DNA of 34,600 nt, taken from NCBI GenBank assembly GCA_002440705.1, contig DJVA01000026.1, positions 1 through 34,600 on the forward strand. Direction: 5' to 3'. The translations under genes and the position numbers were made by a program. Position 1 is the first letter of the stretch. Every line of letters starts with the position of its first letter. The notes under the pieces were generated by a model. That model was not told the DNA's origin. It made no database searches and saw nothing but the letters and a program-made list of their open reading frames with translations. Below are positions 7,952 to 15,502 of the stretch, piece by piece. This DNA comes from Flavobacteriaceae bacterium UBA6268 (GTDB lineage: Bacteria > Bacteroidota > Bacteroidia > Flavobacteriales > Flavobacteriaceae).

Positions 7952-7955
7952 GAGT

Positions 7956-9089
7956 ATGGAAAAGAAAAAACGCTCATCGGGTTTTGTGTTCACCAAACAC
8001 CTGCCCGAGGAGCAAACCCCTTTTGAGCGGCTGTTCGAAATTTTTCAGGAATTGATTACCCATACTTCAGGCGATTTTGATGAAGCCATCGATTGGTTGC
8101 GTCAATTGGACGAAGAATATCAACTCACTACCGAGGACTATACCATTGATGATTTTATTGAAGATCTAAAAAAGAAAGGATACATTCGGGAGGAGTTCGT
8201 CCCCAATGGACAAGGTGGAGGGGAAGCTTCCTTGAAGATGTCCGAAAAATTGGAGCGTTCCCTCAGGAAGCGTGCTTTGGAGCAAATATTTGGAAAACTT
8301 AAACGGGGTGGAGGGGGTAATCACAAAACCAAGTATACGGGACAAGGCGATGAACAATCGGGAGAATTTCGGGATTACCAATTTGGGGATGCCTTGGAAC
8401 AGATTTCCATGACTGAAAGTTTGAAGAATGCTCAAATCAATCACGGTATTGGAAATTTACACCTTTCGGAAAACGATTTGGTGGTGGAGGAAACCCTTTA
8501 CAAGGCCCAAATGAGTACGGTATTAATGATTGACATTAGTCATAGCATGATTTTGTACGGAGAAGACCGCATTACCCCGGCCAAAAAAGTGGCCATGGCC
8601 CTTTCGGAATTGATTACTACCCGGTACCCCAAAGATTCTTTGGACCTATTGGTGTTTGGCAACGATGCGTGGCCTATTGAAATCAAAGACTTGCCCTACC
8701 TTAATGTAGGACCCTATCATACCAATACCGTGGCTGGATTGCAATTGGCCATGGATCTGTTACGGCGCAAGCGGAACTCCAACAAACAGATTTTTATGAT
8801 TACCGATGGAAAACCCAGTTGTTTGCATTTGCCAGACGGAAGTTATTACAAAAACAGTGTAGGATTGGATCCCCACATTGTAAAGAAGTGCTACATGATG
8901 GCCCGACAGGCGCGCAAACTACACATCCCCATCACTACGTTTATGATTGCAGAAGACCCTTACCTGATGCAGTTTGTGGATCATTTTACGGCAGCTAATC
9001 AAGGGAAAGCTTTTTATACGGGGCTGAAGGGCCTGGGTGAAATGATTTTTACCGATTATGAACAAAACAGAAGCAAACGAATTCGATAA
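7956..9089 (+). CDS. VWA domain-containing protein, partner of MoxR-type ATPase
   Basis: The 377-residue cytoplasmic protein has a charged N-terminal half and a von Willebrand factor A domain at about 187-365. A complete metal-ion-dependent adhesion site is visible: D193-x-S195-x-S197 (DISHSM), Thr256, and D284 in ITDGKPS. A glycine-rich linker (RGGGGNHK) lies at 118-125. VWA proteins paired with MoxR AAA+ ATPases resemble the ChlD/ChlI arrangement of magnesium chelatase and act in metal insertion or complex remodelling. There is no signal peptide or membrane segment, unlike the BatA/BatB type. The gene ends one base before the likely start of the ATPase gene, so the two are translationally coupled. 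The client is unknown. Confidence 0.85.
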   Translation: MEKKKRSSGFVFTKHLPEEQTPFERLFEIFQELITHTSGDFDEAIDWLRQLDEEYQLTTEDYTIDDFIEDLKKKGYIREEFVPNGQGGGEASLKMSEKLERSLRKRALEQIFGKLKRGGGGNHKTKYTGQGDEQSGEFRDYQFGDALEQISMTESLKNAQINHGIGNLHLSENDLVVEETLYKAQMSTVLMIDISHSMILYGEDRITPAKKVAMALSELITTRYPKDSLDLLVFGNDAWPIEIKDLPYLNVGPYHTNTVAGLQLAMDLLRRKRNSNKQIFMITDGKPSCLHLPDGSYYKNSVGLDPHIVKKCYMMARQARKLHIPITTFMIAEDPYLMQFVDHFTAANQGKAFYTGLKGLGEMIFTDYEQNRSKRIR

Positions 9090-9090
9090 T

Positions 9091-10554
9091 ATGGAACTTC
9101 AAGCTATTAAAACCATAGGGGAACTTAAGAAATCTGGTTACCAATCCATTTCCATTAAGGAGGAATTGCGCCGTAATTTATTGCAACGACTCATTAAGAA
9201 AGAAACCACTTTTAAGGGGATTCATGGTTACGACTATTCTGTGATCCCCGAGTTGGAACGCGCCATTTTGTCCAAACACAACATCAACCTCTTGGGGTTG
9301 CGGGGACAGGCCAAAACCCGATTGGCGCGACAAATGGTGACGCTCTTGGATGAGTATATCCCGGTGGTTTCCGGAAGTGAAATCAATGACGACCCTTTTC
9401 ATCCTATTTCCCGTTATGCGAAAAGCATCCTAGCAGAGTTGGGTGATGACACTCCCATCGAATGGCTCCATCGGGACGATCGTTTTGCTGAAAAATTAGC
9501 GACCCCGGATGTTACCGTAGCCGATTTGATTGGCGATGTGGATCCCATCAAAGCAGCCAACATGAAGCTGACCTATGCCGACGATCGCGTAATCCATTTT
9601 GGGATGATCCCTAGGGCCAATCGTTGTATTTTTGTGATCAACGAATTGCCCGACCTGCAGGCTCGCATCCAAGTGGCACTATTCAACATCCTTCAGGAGG
9701 GCGATGTGCAGATCCGCGGATTTAAGTTACGGTTGCCCTTGGATATGCAATTTGTATTTACGGCCAATCCTGAAGATTACACCAATCGCGGAAGCATCGT
9801 TACTCCATTGAAAGACCGCATTGGGTCGCAAATTATTACCCATTATCCCGAAACTATTGAAGTTGCTCGGGTCATTACCGAACAGGAAACTTCCGAAGCC
9901 ATTGCTGAAAAATCGCATGTCTATGTTCCAGAATTGGCCAAAGACATCTTGGAGCAAATTAGTTTTGAAGCACGGGAAAGTGAATACATCGACCTAAAAA
10001 GCGGGGTGAGTGCCCGCTTGAGCATCACAGCCTTTCAAAACCTGTTAAGTACTGCGGAACGGCGTGCCCTTCAAAATGGGGATGAAACAACAACCGTGAG
10101 GTTGGGCGATTTTATGGGCATTGTTCCGGCCATTACCGGAAAGGTGGAACTGGTCTATGAAGGGGAACAGGAGGGTGCCGCACAAGTGGCACAACAACTG
10201 ATTGCCGGAGCCATTAAAAGTCAGTTTAAGCACTATTTTCCAAAGATTGAAAAATTGAAGAAGGACAGTGATGCCGACCCCTATGAAGCCTTGGTAGGCT
10301 GGTTTTTTGAACAAAGTGGATTCGAATTGCTGGACAGCATGGACAATGAAACTTACCAAGAAAAACTTGATGGCATTGCCCCTTTGGAATCCTTATTGCA
10401 AAAATATACTCCGGATGTGGCTTCACAAGACCGCTATTTCTTCAAGGAATTTGTGCTTTGGGCCCTTTCGGAATATAAGAAACTAAGTCGCCATCACATT
10501 GGGCAGGGATTGCACTTTAAAGATGTGTATGGAGGGTATATTAGTGGATTGTAA
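9091..10554 (+). CDS. MoxR-like AAA+ ATPase (ChlI-related)
   Basis: This 487-residue ATPase is read from ATG 9091, which follows the VWA stop codon by one base. An upstream ATG at 9058 would add 11 residues and overlap the VWA gene; conservation appears to begin at IKTIGELKKSGY, so I prefer 9091. Walker A is GLRGQAKT at about 69-76. The Walker B region is CIFVINELPDL, with Asn-Glu (184-185) in place of Asp-Glu, which I recognise as a family trait rather than damage. The sensor-like FVFTANPEDYTNRG and the ITPLKDRIGS-type arginine region are present. C-terminal helices complete the AAA+ lid. It probably remodels a client with the VWA protein encoded upstream. Confidence 0.88.
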   Translation: MELQAIKTIGELKKSGYQSISIKEELRRNLLQRLIKKETTFKGIHGYDYSVIPELERAILSKHNINLLGLRGQAKTRLARQMVTLLDEYIPVVSGSEINDDPFHPISRYAKSILAELGDDTPIEWLHRDDRFAEKLATPDVTVADLIGDVDPIKAANMKLTYADDRVIHFGMIPRANRCIFVINELPDLQARIQVALFNILQEGDVQIRGFKLRLPLDMQFVFTANPEDYTNRGSIVTPLKDRIGSQIITHYPETIEVARVITEQETSEAIAEKSHVYVPELAKDILEQISFEARESEYIDLKSGVSARLSITAFQNLLSTAERRALQNGDETTTVRLGDFMGIVPAITGKVELVYEGEQEGAAQVAQQLIAGAIKSQFKHYFPKIEKLKKDSDADPYEALVGWFFEQSGFELLDSMDNETYQEKLDGIAPLESLLQKYTPDVASQDRYFFKEFVLWALSEYKKLSRHHIGQGLHFKDVYGGYISGL

Positions 10555-10557
10555 TTT

Positions 10558-11745
10558 TTAAAGTTTGATGAGTTTCTTTTGAATTCTTGTTTCACCAATA
10601 ATTAGACGTAAAAAATAAACACCCGATGGCAAATTTGAAATGTCAATGGTATTGTGGGTTAATACAACCTTTTGGCTCATCCCGAGACTATTGAACAGTT
10701 GAATATCCTTTATGGTATTGCCGCCGGGAATATCAATATTCACAATAGCGTTAGATGGATTTGGATGTATTATGATTTCATTTTTCAAAAATTCATCACG
10801 TCCCAAGAGTTCTATTTCGGAAAATGAAAAAGCCCCATATTCATCACCATTGGTACTTCCTAAAATCGTAGCATTTCCTGTTGCCTTATCAATTTCGCAA
10901 ATAAAAGCATTTACGGGCGACCTGTAAGTAGCGGCATAGAGTTTATTGGTTTCAGGATCAATAGATGCTTCTTGCGTATAATTCAAGGTTACCGCCCCAA
11001 AAGGGCCTACCTCTGTGGGGATCCCCGTTTCCAGATCAATGGTATAGAGCTTCTCATTACTAGCCACATAGGCAATGCCATTGTTGTCTATTTCCAGCCA
11101 AAATCCGATGGGTTCAGTAGTAATACCGCCAATGGGGGTAAGCTCCCCATTTTCCAAATTAACGCTGTATAGCTGTGCTCCCGTAAAAACATTGATGTCC
11201 CAACCTCCGGACAAAGCATACATGGTTTCTGTGACCGGGTTCCAAGATAATCCACTTGGCAAGTGATTGCTCACTAAGTTTGTTAATGGACCGACAGGTG
11301 TGATAGTTGCCGTGTTTGGTTCAATAATAACCAGTTGTGAGTCGAAATAGTCCAATCCATATAGAACTCCACTTCCGTCAAAATCATCCGCGAAAAGAAT
11401 TTCATCGGTAGGGGCTGAAATTTCATAAAACGTAAAAGGTGGTGTAACTGGAACAGCGCCAAACTGCGTATGGAAGCTATAAATTTCCTGTGTTATAAAA
11501 TGCGTAATTTCAGTAATACCCCTTTGAAAACCTATAGTTGATTTTTCGTTTTTGATTTCTGCATAGTAGGATTTTAGTAATTGCTGTTCATCGTAACTAA
11601 AATTCGAATCAAGATAAAATTGGAATGGAAGCAAGCTAGGTGCCGCATTTTCAATACTTTGTACTAATTGCTCTAATGTTCTGGATTGACCCGAAAGATT
11701 GAAGACTGCAAACGCTACTAATAGTGATGAAATGACTTTTTTCAT
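10558..11745 (-). CDS. T9SS type A sorting domain-containing secreted protein
   Basis: The 395-residue protein has a signal peptide (MKKVISSLLVAFAVFNLSGQ) and a C-terminal sorting domain at about 325-395: the HPNPSN motif, LFNSLGMSQK, ISNLPSGVYFLRL and a Lys-rich end IQKKLIKL. These mark it for type IX secretion across the outer membrane. The middle (about 110-310) has repeated short strands such as LYSVNLENGELTPIGG, LYTIDLETGIPTEVG and ICEIDKATGNATILG, resembling a beta-propeller. No enzyme motif is seen and the role is unknown. Base composition is visibly more AT-rich than in both neighbours. Its stop lies 3 bases from that of the convergent ATPase gene, with no terminator between them. Confidence 0.85.
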   Translation of the reverse strand: MKKVISSLLVAFAVFNLSGQSRTLEQLVQSIENAAPSLLPFQFYLDSNFSYDEQQLLKSYYAEIKNEKSTIGFQRGITEITHFITQEIYSFHTQFGAVPVTPPFTFYEISAPTDEILFADDFDGSGVLYGLDYFDSQLVIIEPNTATITPVGPLTNLVSNHLPSGLSWNPVTETMYALSGGWDINVFTGAQLYSVNLENGELTPIGGITTEPIGFWLEIDNNGIAYVASNEKLYTIDLETGIPTEVGPFGAVTLNYTQEASIDPETNKLYAATYRSPVNAFICEIDKATGNATILGSTNGDEYGAFSFSEIELLGRDEFLKNEIIIHPNPSNAIVNIDIPGGNTIKDIQLFNSLGMSQKVVLTHNTIDISNLPSGVYFLRLIIGETRIQKKLIKL

Positions 11746-11828
11746 GGCCTGTACAATTAACGTATTAAAATTAAATGTTTATACGAGGTTATTTGCTTGT
11801 TTTATATCTTAATTTATAAATAGTGCAT

Positions 11829-11840
11829 AATAGATCTATT
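11829..11840. repeat. 12-bp perfect palindrome over the TauE/SafE stop codon
   Basis: AATAGATCTATT is a perfect palindrome centred on the TAG stop codon (11836-11838, minus strand). It could be a protein-binding site or chance; no U-run makes it a terminator. Confidence 0.3.
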
Positions 11841-12594
11841 GCCCAAGCAAAGTTTTTAATAATAAAAACACACCGCTCACGACCATCAAGGCAATGACCC
11901 ATTTCCTGAAAGTGGCGTTACTCATTTTGGACAAAATACGTTTTCCAAAGTAATTGCCTAGTGAAGCACCCAATCCTAGGGCAATGCCATAACTCCAGAG
12001 TTCGGGGTTCAACAGTCCGAAGAATGCGTATCCGCTTACTTGGGAAAGCCCCAGAAAAAAAGACTGTGCTGCTTTGGTCCCTACCAAAGCTTCCTTGTTG
12101 ATGTCTAGGTTCATCAAAAAGGGATTAAGGATAGGCCCCATCCCTCCCGTGAAGGTTCCGACGATGGAAATGAGCAACCCCAAGGGTATAAAATACCACA
12201 TTTTCATGGTAAAGGAATGAGCTTTTTTTCCGAATCGGTATTGAAATAAGGTGCTGATTAAAAAGAGGCCTACAATGATTTGGATCCAATAGATTTTTAC
12301 TTCCGAAAAAAGCCAAGAAGCCAAAAATGCCCCCACCATAGCTGCAGGCACGTAATACCAGAAAACGGTCCAATGGATGTGCTTCCAAAATAGGGCAATG
12401 CGAGCTGGCCTACTTAGAAATGCCCCCAGGTTGATAACGGGCGCCGTTTGGGAAGTGCCTATCAAAAAATTAAGGATGGGTATTTGCATCATGGCCCCAC
12501 CACCCCCGCTGATAGTGGAGAGGGTAAAGGTAGCCGTTCCAAGCACGAAAAGCCCCACCAGCATCCAAATGGATATATCTGCTAAAAAGTCCAT
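11836..12594 (-). CDS. Sulfite exporter TauE/SafE family membrane permease (second copy)
   Basis: This 252-residue polytopic membrane protein has the family's glycine-rich first-helix signature SGGGGAMMQIPIL at 29-41 and PVINLGAFLSRPAR at 52-65. The second half has the matching FTGGMGPILNPFL motif, reflecting the internal duplication of the fold. It probably exports a small anion; the substrate is unknown. It equals the first TauE/SafE gene in length but differs clearly in sequence, so it is an old paralogue rather than a recent duplicate. Its ATG directly abuts the U-run of the terminator that ends the upstream LysM gene, leaving no room for a conventional leader; see findings. Confidence 0.88.
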   Translation of the reverse strand: MDFLADISIWMLVGLFVLGTATFTLSTISGGGGAMMQIPILNFLIGTSQTAPVINLGAFLSRPARIALFWKHIHWTVFWYYVPAAMVGAFLASWLFSEVKIYWIQIIVGLFLISTLFQYRFGKKAHSFTMKMWYFIPLGLLISIVGTFTGGMGPILNPFLMNLDINKEALVGTKAAQSFFLGLSQVSGYAFFGLLNPELWSYGIALGLGASLGNYFGKRILSKMSNATFRKWVIALMVVSGVFLLLKTLLGQ

Positions 12595-12620
12595 AAAAAA
12601 ATCCCGTCTAGGACGGGATT
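12595..12620 (-). terminator. Terminator of the BON-LysM gene, abutting the TauE/SafE start
   Basis: ATCCCGTC (12601-12608) pairs with GACGGGAT (12612-12619) around a 3-base loop. On the minus strand seven U follow, and the very next bases are the ATG at 12594. Confidence 0.85.
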
Positions 12621-12627
12621 AAAGATA
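12620..12627 (-). promoter_or_regulatory. -7-like element for the second TauE/SafE gene
   Basis: The minus strand reads TATCTTTA, seven of eight positions of TAnnTTTG. The predicted start site would fall inside the 5' arm of the terminator stem at 12612-12619. Confidence 0.4.
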
Positions 12628-12641
12628 CAATATCCAACAAT

Positions 12642-13019
12642 TTATAAATTGGGTATTACCAATTCCTGTCCAGGATGGATGAGATCTGGATTTTTCAGGA
12701 TGTTGGTATTTGCTTTAAAAATGGCTTGATACTTCATGGGGTCCCCATAATAATGTTTGGCAATTTTACTGAGGGACTCACCTTTTTCCACAGTATGCTT
12801 TGCATAGATGGAACTGTCGGCCACTTTAATGTCTGCCATGATATCGGAAGGGTTTTCCCCGCCAACACGCTTGATTTCGTCCCACAATAAATCCTTTTCA
12901 TATTGATTTTTGGTGGTTCCCCAAATTTGAAGTTGGTTCCCAACTACTTTGACATCGCCATCCTGAACATTAAGCTTTTGTCCAAGATCCAGGACGCTTT
13001 GATATTTTTCTTTTACCAT
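12642..13019 (-). CDS. BON and LysM domain protein (Kbp/YgaU-like)
   Basis: This 125-residue protein has a BON-like domain at about 5-65 and a LysM domain at 74-124 (HTVEKGESLSKIAKHYYGD... NPDLIHPGQELVIP). The order and size match E. coli YgaU/Kbp, a K+-binding protein of 149 residues. There is no signal peptide, as in Kbp, so it is probably cytoplasmic rather than a cell-wall binder. Whether this homologue binds K+ is not shown by the sequence. It has its own promoter at 13026-13056 and a strong terminator 21 bases after the stop, so it is a monocistronic gene. Confidence 0.88.
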   Translation of the reverse strand: MVKEKYQSVLDLGQKLNVQDGDVKVVGNQLQIWGTTKNQYEKDLLWDEIKRVGGENPSDIMADIKVADSSIYAKHTVEKGESLSKIAKHYYGDPMKYQAIFKANTNILKNPDLIHPGQELVIPNL

Positions 13020-13025
13020 TTTTCC

Positions 13026-13056
13026 GAAGTTTAGGTTAATTGTATAAAGTTACAAA
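13026..13056 (-). promoter_or_regulatory. Promoter of the BON-LysM gene
   Basis: On the minus strand, a -33 TTTG (13053-13056), a 19-base spacer and TAAACTTC (13026-13033, six of eight positions of TAnnTTTG) stand just before the ATG at 13019. Confidence 0.5.
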
Positions 13057-13106
13057 TTTTGAGCTATTTCCGCGCTAAGGGACACATTTTTAATCAGTCA
13101 TTAACT

Positions 13107-13214
13107 AAAAAAAGCGGCACCCTTTAAGGATTCCAGCTGATAAAACTATTGTTTTATCTGGGGAGACGGCTGGGACTTAAAATGGGTGCCTATTTTTCGA
13201 CCATTTTTTCAATG
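13107..13214 (-). ncRNA. Putative structured small RNA with promoter and terminator
   Basis: The minus strand from about 13214 has a small 5' hairpin (CCATT/AATGG, 13201-13215) and then one long rod. Its pairings are GGCACCC/GGGTGCC (13116-13122 with 13184-13190), TTTAAG/CTTAAA (13123-13128 with 13076+100 bases, i.e. 13176-13181), CCAGC/GCTGG (13133-13137 with 13169-13173) and GATAAAAC/GTTTTATC (13139-13146 with 13151-13158) with a 4-base loop. An asymmetric 10:1 internal loop lies below the tip stem. A U7 run (13107-13113) follows the closing stem, and a perfect TAnnTTTG promoter precedes it at 13220-13227. No open reading frame explains this. It resembles in style the flavobacterial structured RNAs catalogued as 6S-Flavo or Flavo-1, but I cannot confirm either match. 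The opposite strand would fold too, but has a poorer U-run and no clear promoter. Confidence 0.6.
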
Positions 13215-13219
13215 GCACA

Positions 13220-13227
13220 CAAATATA
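13220..13227 (-). promoter_or_regulatory. -7 promoter element of the small RNA
   Basis: The minus strand reads TATATTTG, a perfect TAnnTTTG match. The expected start site, 5-7 bases downstream, falls at the beginning of the 5' hairpin of the RNA candidate. The -33 region is T-rich without a clear TTTG. Confidence 0.55.
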
Positions 13228-13240
13228 GCGAAAGAAAGGA

Positions 13241-13265
13241 AAAAATAAAATACTTTTTATGTATT
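13241..13265 (-). terminator. Weak terminator after the peptidase operon
   Basis: AATAC and GTATT (13249-13253, 13261-13265) form a 5-bp AT-rich stem followed on the minus strand by TTTTATTTTTT. It is about 40 bases after the YdeI-like gene and is weak. Confidence 0.35.
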
Positions 13266-13302
13266 CGATATTGTATGCTAAATAGCTTTGAATCGGAACT
13301 TA

Positions 13303-13878
13303 TTAGGTGGCTCTTGTTTTTTGGTTGGCTTCACAGTGGGCAATGATCGCATCAATTCGTTTTATGCGGGTTTCTTCCCTTTTTGCTTGAAACAGCCAAT
13401 AAAGGTAACTCTTCTGGTATCCCGGAGCGAAATTTTTGTAATTTTCAAAGGCTTTAGGATGACGATTGAAGGCCTGTTGCAGATCATCGGGAATCACACC
13501 GTTTTCCACACCGTCCAAGGCATTCCATGTACCGGTTTCCTTTGCATTTTTAATGGTTTTCCATCCACTTTCATGAATCAGCCCTAAAGCATTCAGTTCA
13601 TCAACGTAATTTTTGTTCAAGGCACTCCAATGGCTCTTGGGATTTCGTGGACAAAAATATTGTTGCCTTTTCCCTTCACCCAAACTTTTTACGGTACTAT
13701 CAATCCAGCCATAGCATAGTGCCACCTTAACGGCTTCCTCCCAACGCATCGTAGGGACACTAACCTCCAATTTATAAAAAATCAGGTAGACTCCTTGGGG
13801 GTATTCTAGATGATTTTGGTGAAGCCAGTCACGCCATTCATTATCTTTTTCAAAATACAAGTGTGGCCTTTTATCCAT
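13303..13878 (-). CDS. YdeI/OmpD-associated family protein
   Basis: This 191-residue soluble protein has hallmarks of the YdeI/OmdA family: VYLIFYKLEVSVPTMRWEEAVKVALCYGWIDS near the N-terminus, RNPKSHWSALNK in the middle, and a C-terminal helical stretch where FAPGYQKSYLYWLFQAKREETRIKRI matches the usual YxxWI..AKRxETRxxRI pattern. Some family members have been linked to bacteriocin or antimicrobial-peptide resistance, but the biochemical role is unknown. It is the last gene of the operon: its ATG overlaps the stop codon of the M1 peptidase gene by one base (TAATG), so translation is probably coupled. It has no evident functional tie to the peptidases. Confidence 0.85.
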   Translation of the reverse strand: MDKRPHLYFEKDNEWRDWLHQNHLEYPQGVYLIFYKLEVSVPTMRWEEAVKVALCYGWIDSTVKSLGEGKRQQYFCPRNPKSHWSALNKNYVDELNALGLIHESGWKTIKNAKETGTWNALDGVENGVIPDDLQQAFNRHPKAFENYKNFAPGYQKSYLYWLFQAKREETRIKRIDAIIAHCEANQKTRAT

Positions 13879-15500
13879 TACTTGACTACTTCTGAATCTA
13901 CAAAAAAATCGATTTTCACTTGGGCCGATTCGATAGGGGCATCAAAGGTTTTGGTTTTCCAAGAAGCAGTAGGGAAGATCCATTCCTCTTTCCCATTGAT
14001 GAACATGAAGAGGGGCATGTCGAATTTTTCAATGATATTGACATATCGAAACTGAAGGGTGTTCCCTGAGATCCTGTATTCCAGTTTTGGGATTTTCGTA
14101 GTACGCAGATACTGTTGCCAGTATTCGGTTAAATCGATCCCCGTTTGGTCGCTAATGTAGTCTTCAACTTGTTTCGTCGTTACGGTTTGGTGGTAAAAAG
14201 TGCCATTCAATCCCGTCAGGATACGCCGCCACTTTTCATCATCTTCAATCAATTGCCTCAGTTGATGCAGGATATTGGCCCCTTTATAATACATATCGCC
14301 ACTACCTCCTTTATTTACGTTATAGGGGCCAATAATAGGGCGATCATTCCTAATGTTCATCCGGGTACCTGTTACATAATCGCTGGACGCTTTTTTTCCG
14401 AAATGATAATCCAAATAAAGGTTCTCCGAATAGGCAGTAAAGCCTTCGTGGAGCCACATATCGGCCACATCTTTGTTGGTAATGTTATTGGCAAACCATT
14501 CGTGCCCCGATTCGTGAATGATGATAAAATCAAAATCAAGTCCCCAGCCACTGCCGCTCAAATCGCGACCCAAATACCCATTGGCGTACTTGTTTCCATA
14601 GGTCACACTGCTTTGGTGTTCCATTCCCAAATAGGGGACTTCTACCAATTTGTAGCCATCTTCATAAAAGGGGTAGGGTCCAAACCAGTGCTCGAAAGCC
14701 TGCATCATCATAGGCACTTGGAGAAACTGTTTTTTGGCTTTTTCCAGATTTTCGCGAAGCACCCAGTACTGTAGGTCCAGATGGCCTTTTTTCCCCTCAA
14801 AAATTTCCGAGAACGAAACATAATCCCCTATGTTCACATTTACCGCATAGTTGTTGATGGGATTTACCACCTTCCAATGCCAGGATTTCATAGCGCCTAG
14901 ATCCAAGGTTTCCACCAATCGTCCATTACCAACAGCAACCAAATCCTTGGGTGCGGTAATGGTTAAGTCCACGCCACGATCTGGTTCATCGTAAGGGTGG
15001 TCTTTATTGGGCCACCATATGCTGGCTCCGATCCCTTGGTTGCTTGTGGCAATAAAGGGATTTCCATTGGAATCCTGGCTCCAAGTAAACCCACCATCCC
15101 ATGGCGGATGTTTGGCGACCTGCGGTTTTCCCGAAAAATAAAGGGTGAGTTGCCCTTCGGTACCCACCCGTTGTAACTCCTTCAGCGTGATGAAATGCGC
15201 ATTGCCATCGGTTTGGAATGAAAGCACTTTACCATGTTGCACTACCTTATCCAATTTCATGGGTGGTTGTAGATCGATTTGCATTACTTGGTTTGCTTCC
15301 AGGACCAGGTAGGTGAAGGTGTTGATGCCTTCAATAGATTTGTCTTCTGGAGCAACCTTGACAGAAAGATTGTAGTGCTTCAAATCCCACCAGGCACGTT
15401 CCGGAGTAATACTCCCTCTTAAGGTATCTTGGTGCGTAAAGGATTGTGCATTCACAACAAACGTCAGAAGCAAAACAAGTAGTAAAAGTGTTTTTTTCAT
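13878..15500 (-). CDS. M1 family metallopeptidase (aminopeptidase)
   Basis: This 540-residue secreted zinc aminopeptidase has a signal peptide (to about residue 19, VVNAQ). The zinc motif is H329-E-x-x-H333 followed 18 residues later by E352 (LHEGF), the gluzincin arrangement. The substrate N-terminus-binding GxMEN element appears as GMEH at 292-295. The N-terminal domain is the usual beta-sandwich. It lacks the long C-terminal helical domain of full-length aminopeptidase N, as is common in short bacterial M1 proteins. It removes N-terminal residues from peptides, probably in the periplasm. The start is 2 bases after the M28 peptidase stop, so both peptidases are made from one transcript. Confidence 0.92.
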   Translation of the reverse strand: MKKTLLLLVLLLTFVVNAQSFTHQDTLRGSITPERAWWDLKHYNLSVKVAPEDKSIEGINTFTYLVLEANQVMQIDLQPPMKLDKVVQHGKVLSFQTDGNAHFITLKELQRVGTEGQLTLYFSGKPQVAKHPPWDGGFTWSQDSNGNPFIATSNQGIGASIWWPNKDHPYDEPDRGVDLTITAPKDLVAVGNGRLVETLDLGAMKSWHWKVVNPINNYAVNVNIGDYVSFSEIFEGKKGHLDLQYWVLRENLEKAKKQFLQVPMMMQAFEHWFGPYPFYEDGYKLVEVPYLGMEHQSSVTYGNKYANGYLGRDLSGSGWGLDFDFIIIHESGHEWFANNITNKDVADMWLHEGFTAYSENLYLDYHFGKKASSDYVTGTRMNIRNDRPIIGPYNVNKGGSGDMYYKGANILHQLRQLIEDDEKWRRILTGLNGTFYHQTVTTKQVEDYISDQTGIDLTEYWQQYLRTTKIPKLEYRISGNTLQFRYVNIIEKFDMPLFMFINGKEEWIFPTASWKTKTFDAPIESAQVKIDFFVDSEVVK

Positions 15501-15502
15501 AA

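Noticed and set aside
9622..9660. Walker B Asn-Glu in the MoxR-like ATPase read as a disabling mutation
   Set aside because: The surrounding INELPDL and the later ANPEDYT stretch look like the normal form of this ATPase subfamily, so it is reported as a trait, not as damage.
159..12594. The two TauE/SafE genes as a recent duplication or transposon-borne repeat
   Set aside because: They share length and signature motifs only; the sequences differ throughout and no flanking repeats are seen.
13149..13346. 65-codon open frame on the plus strand over the small RNA and into the YdeI-like gene
   Set aside because: It overlaps the stem-loop structure and the end of a supported gene, and shows no protein features.
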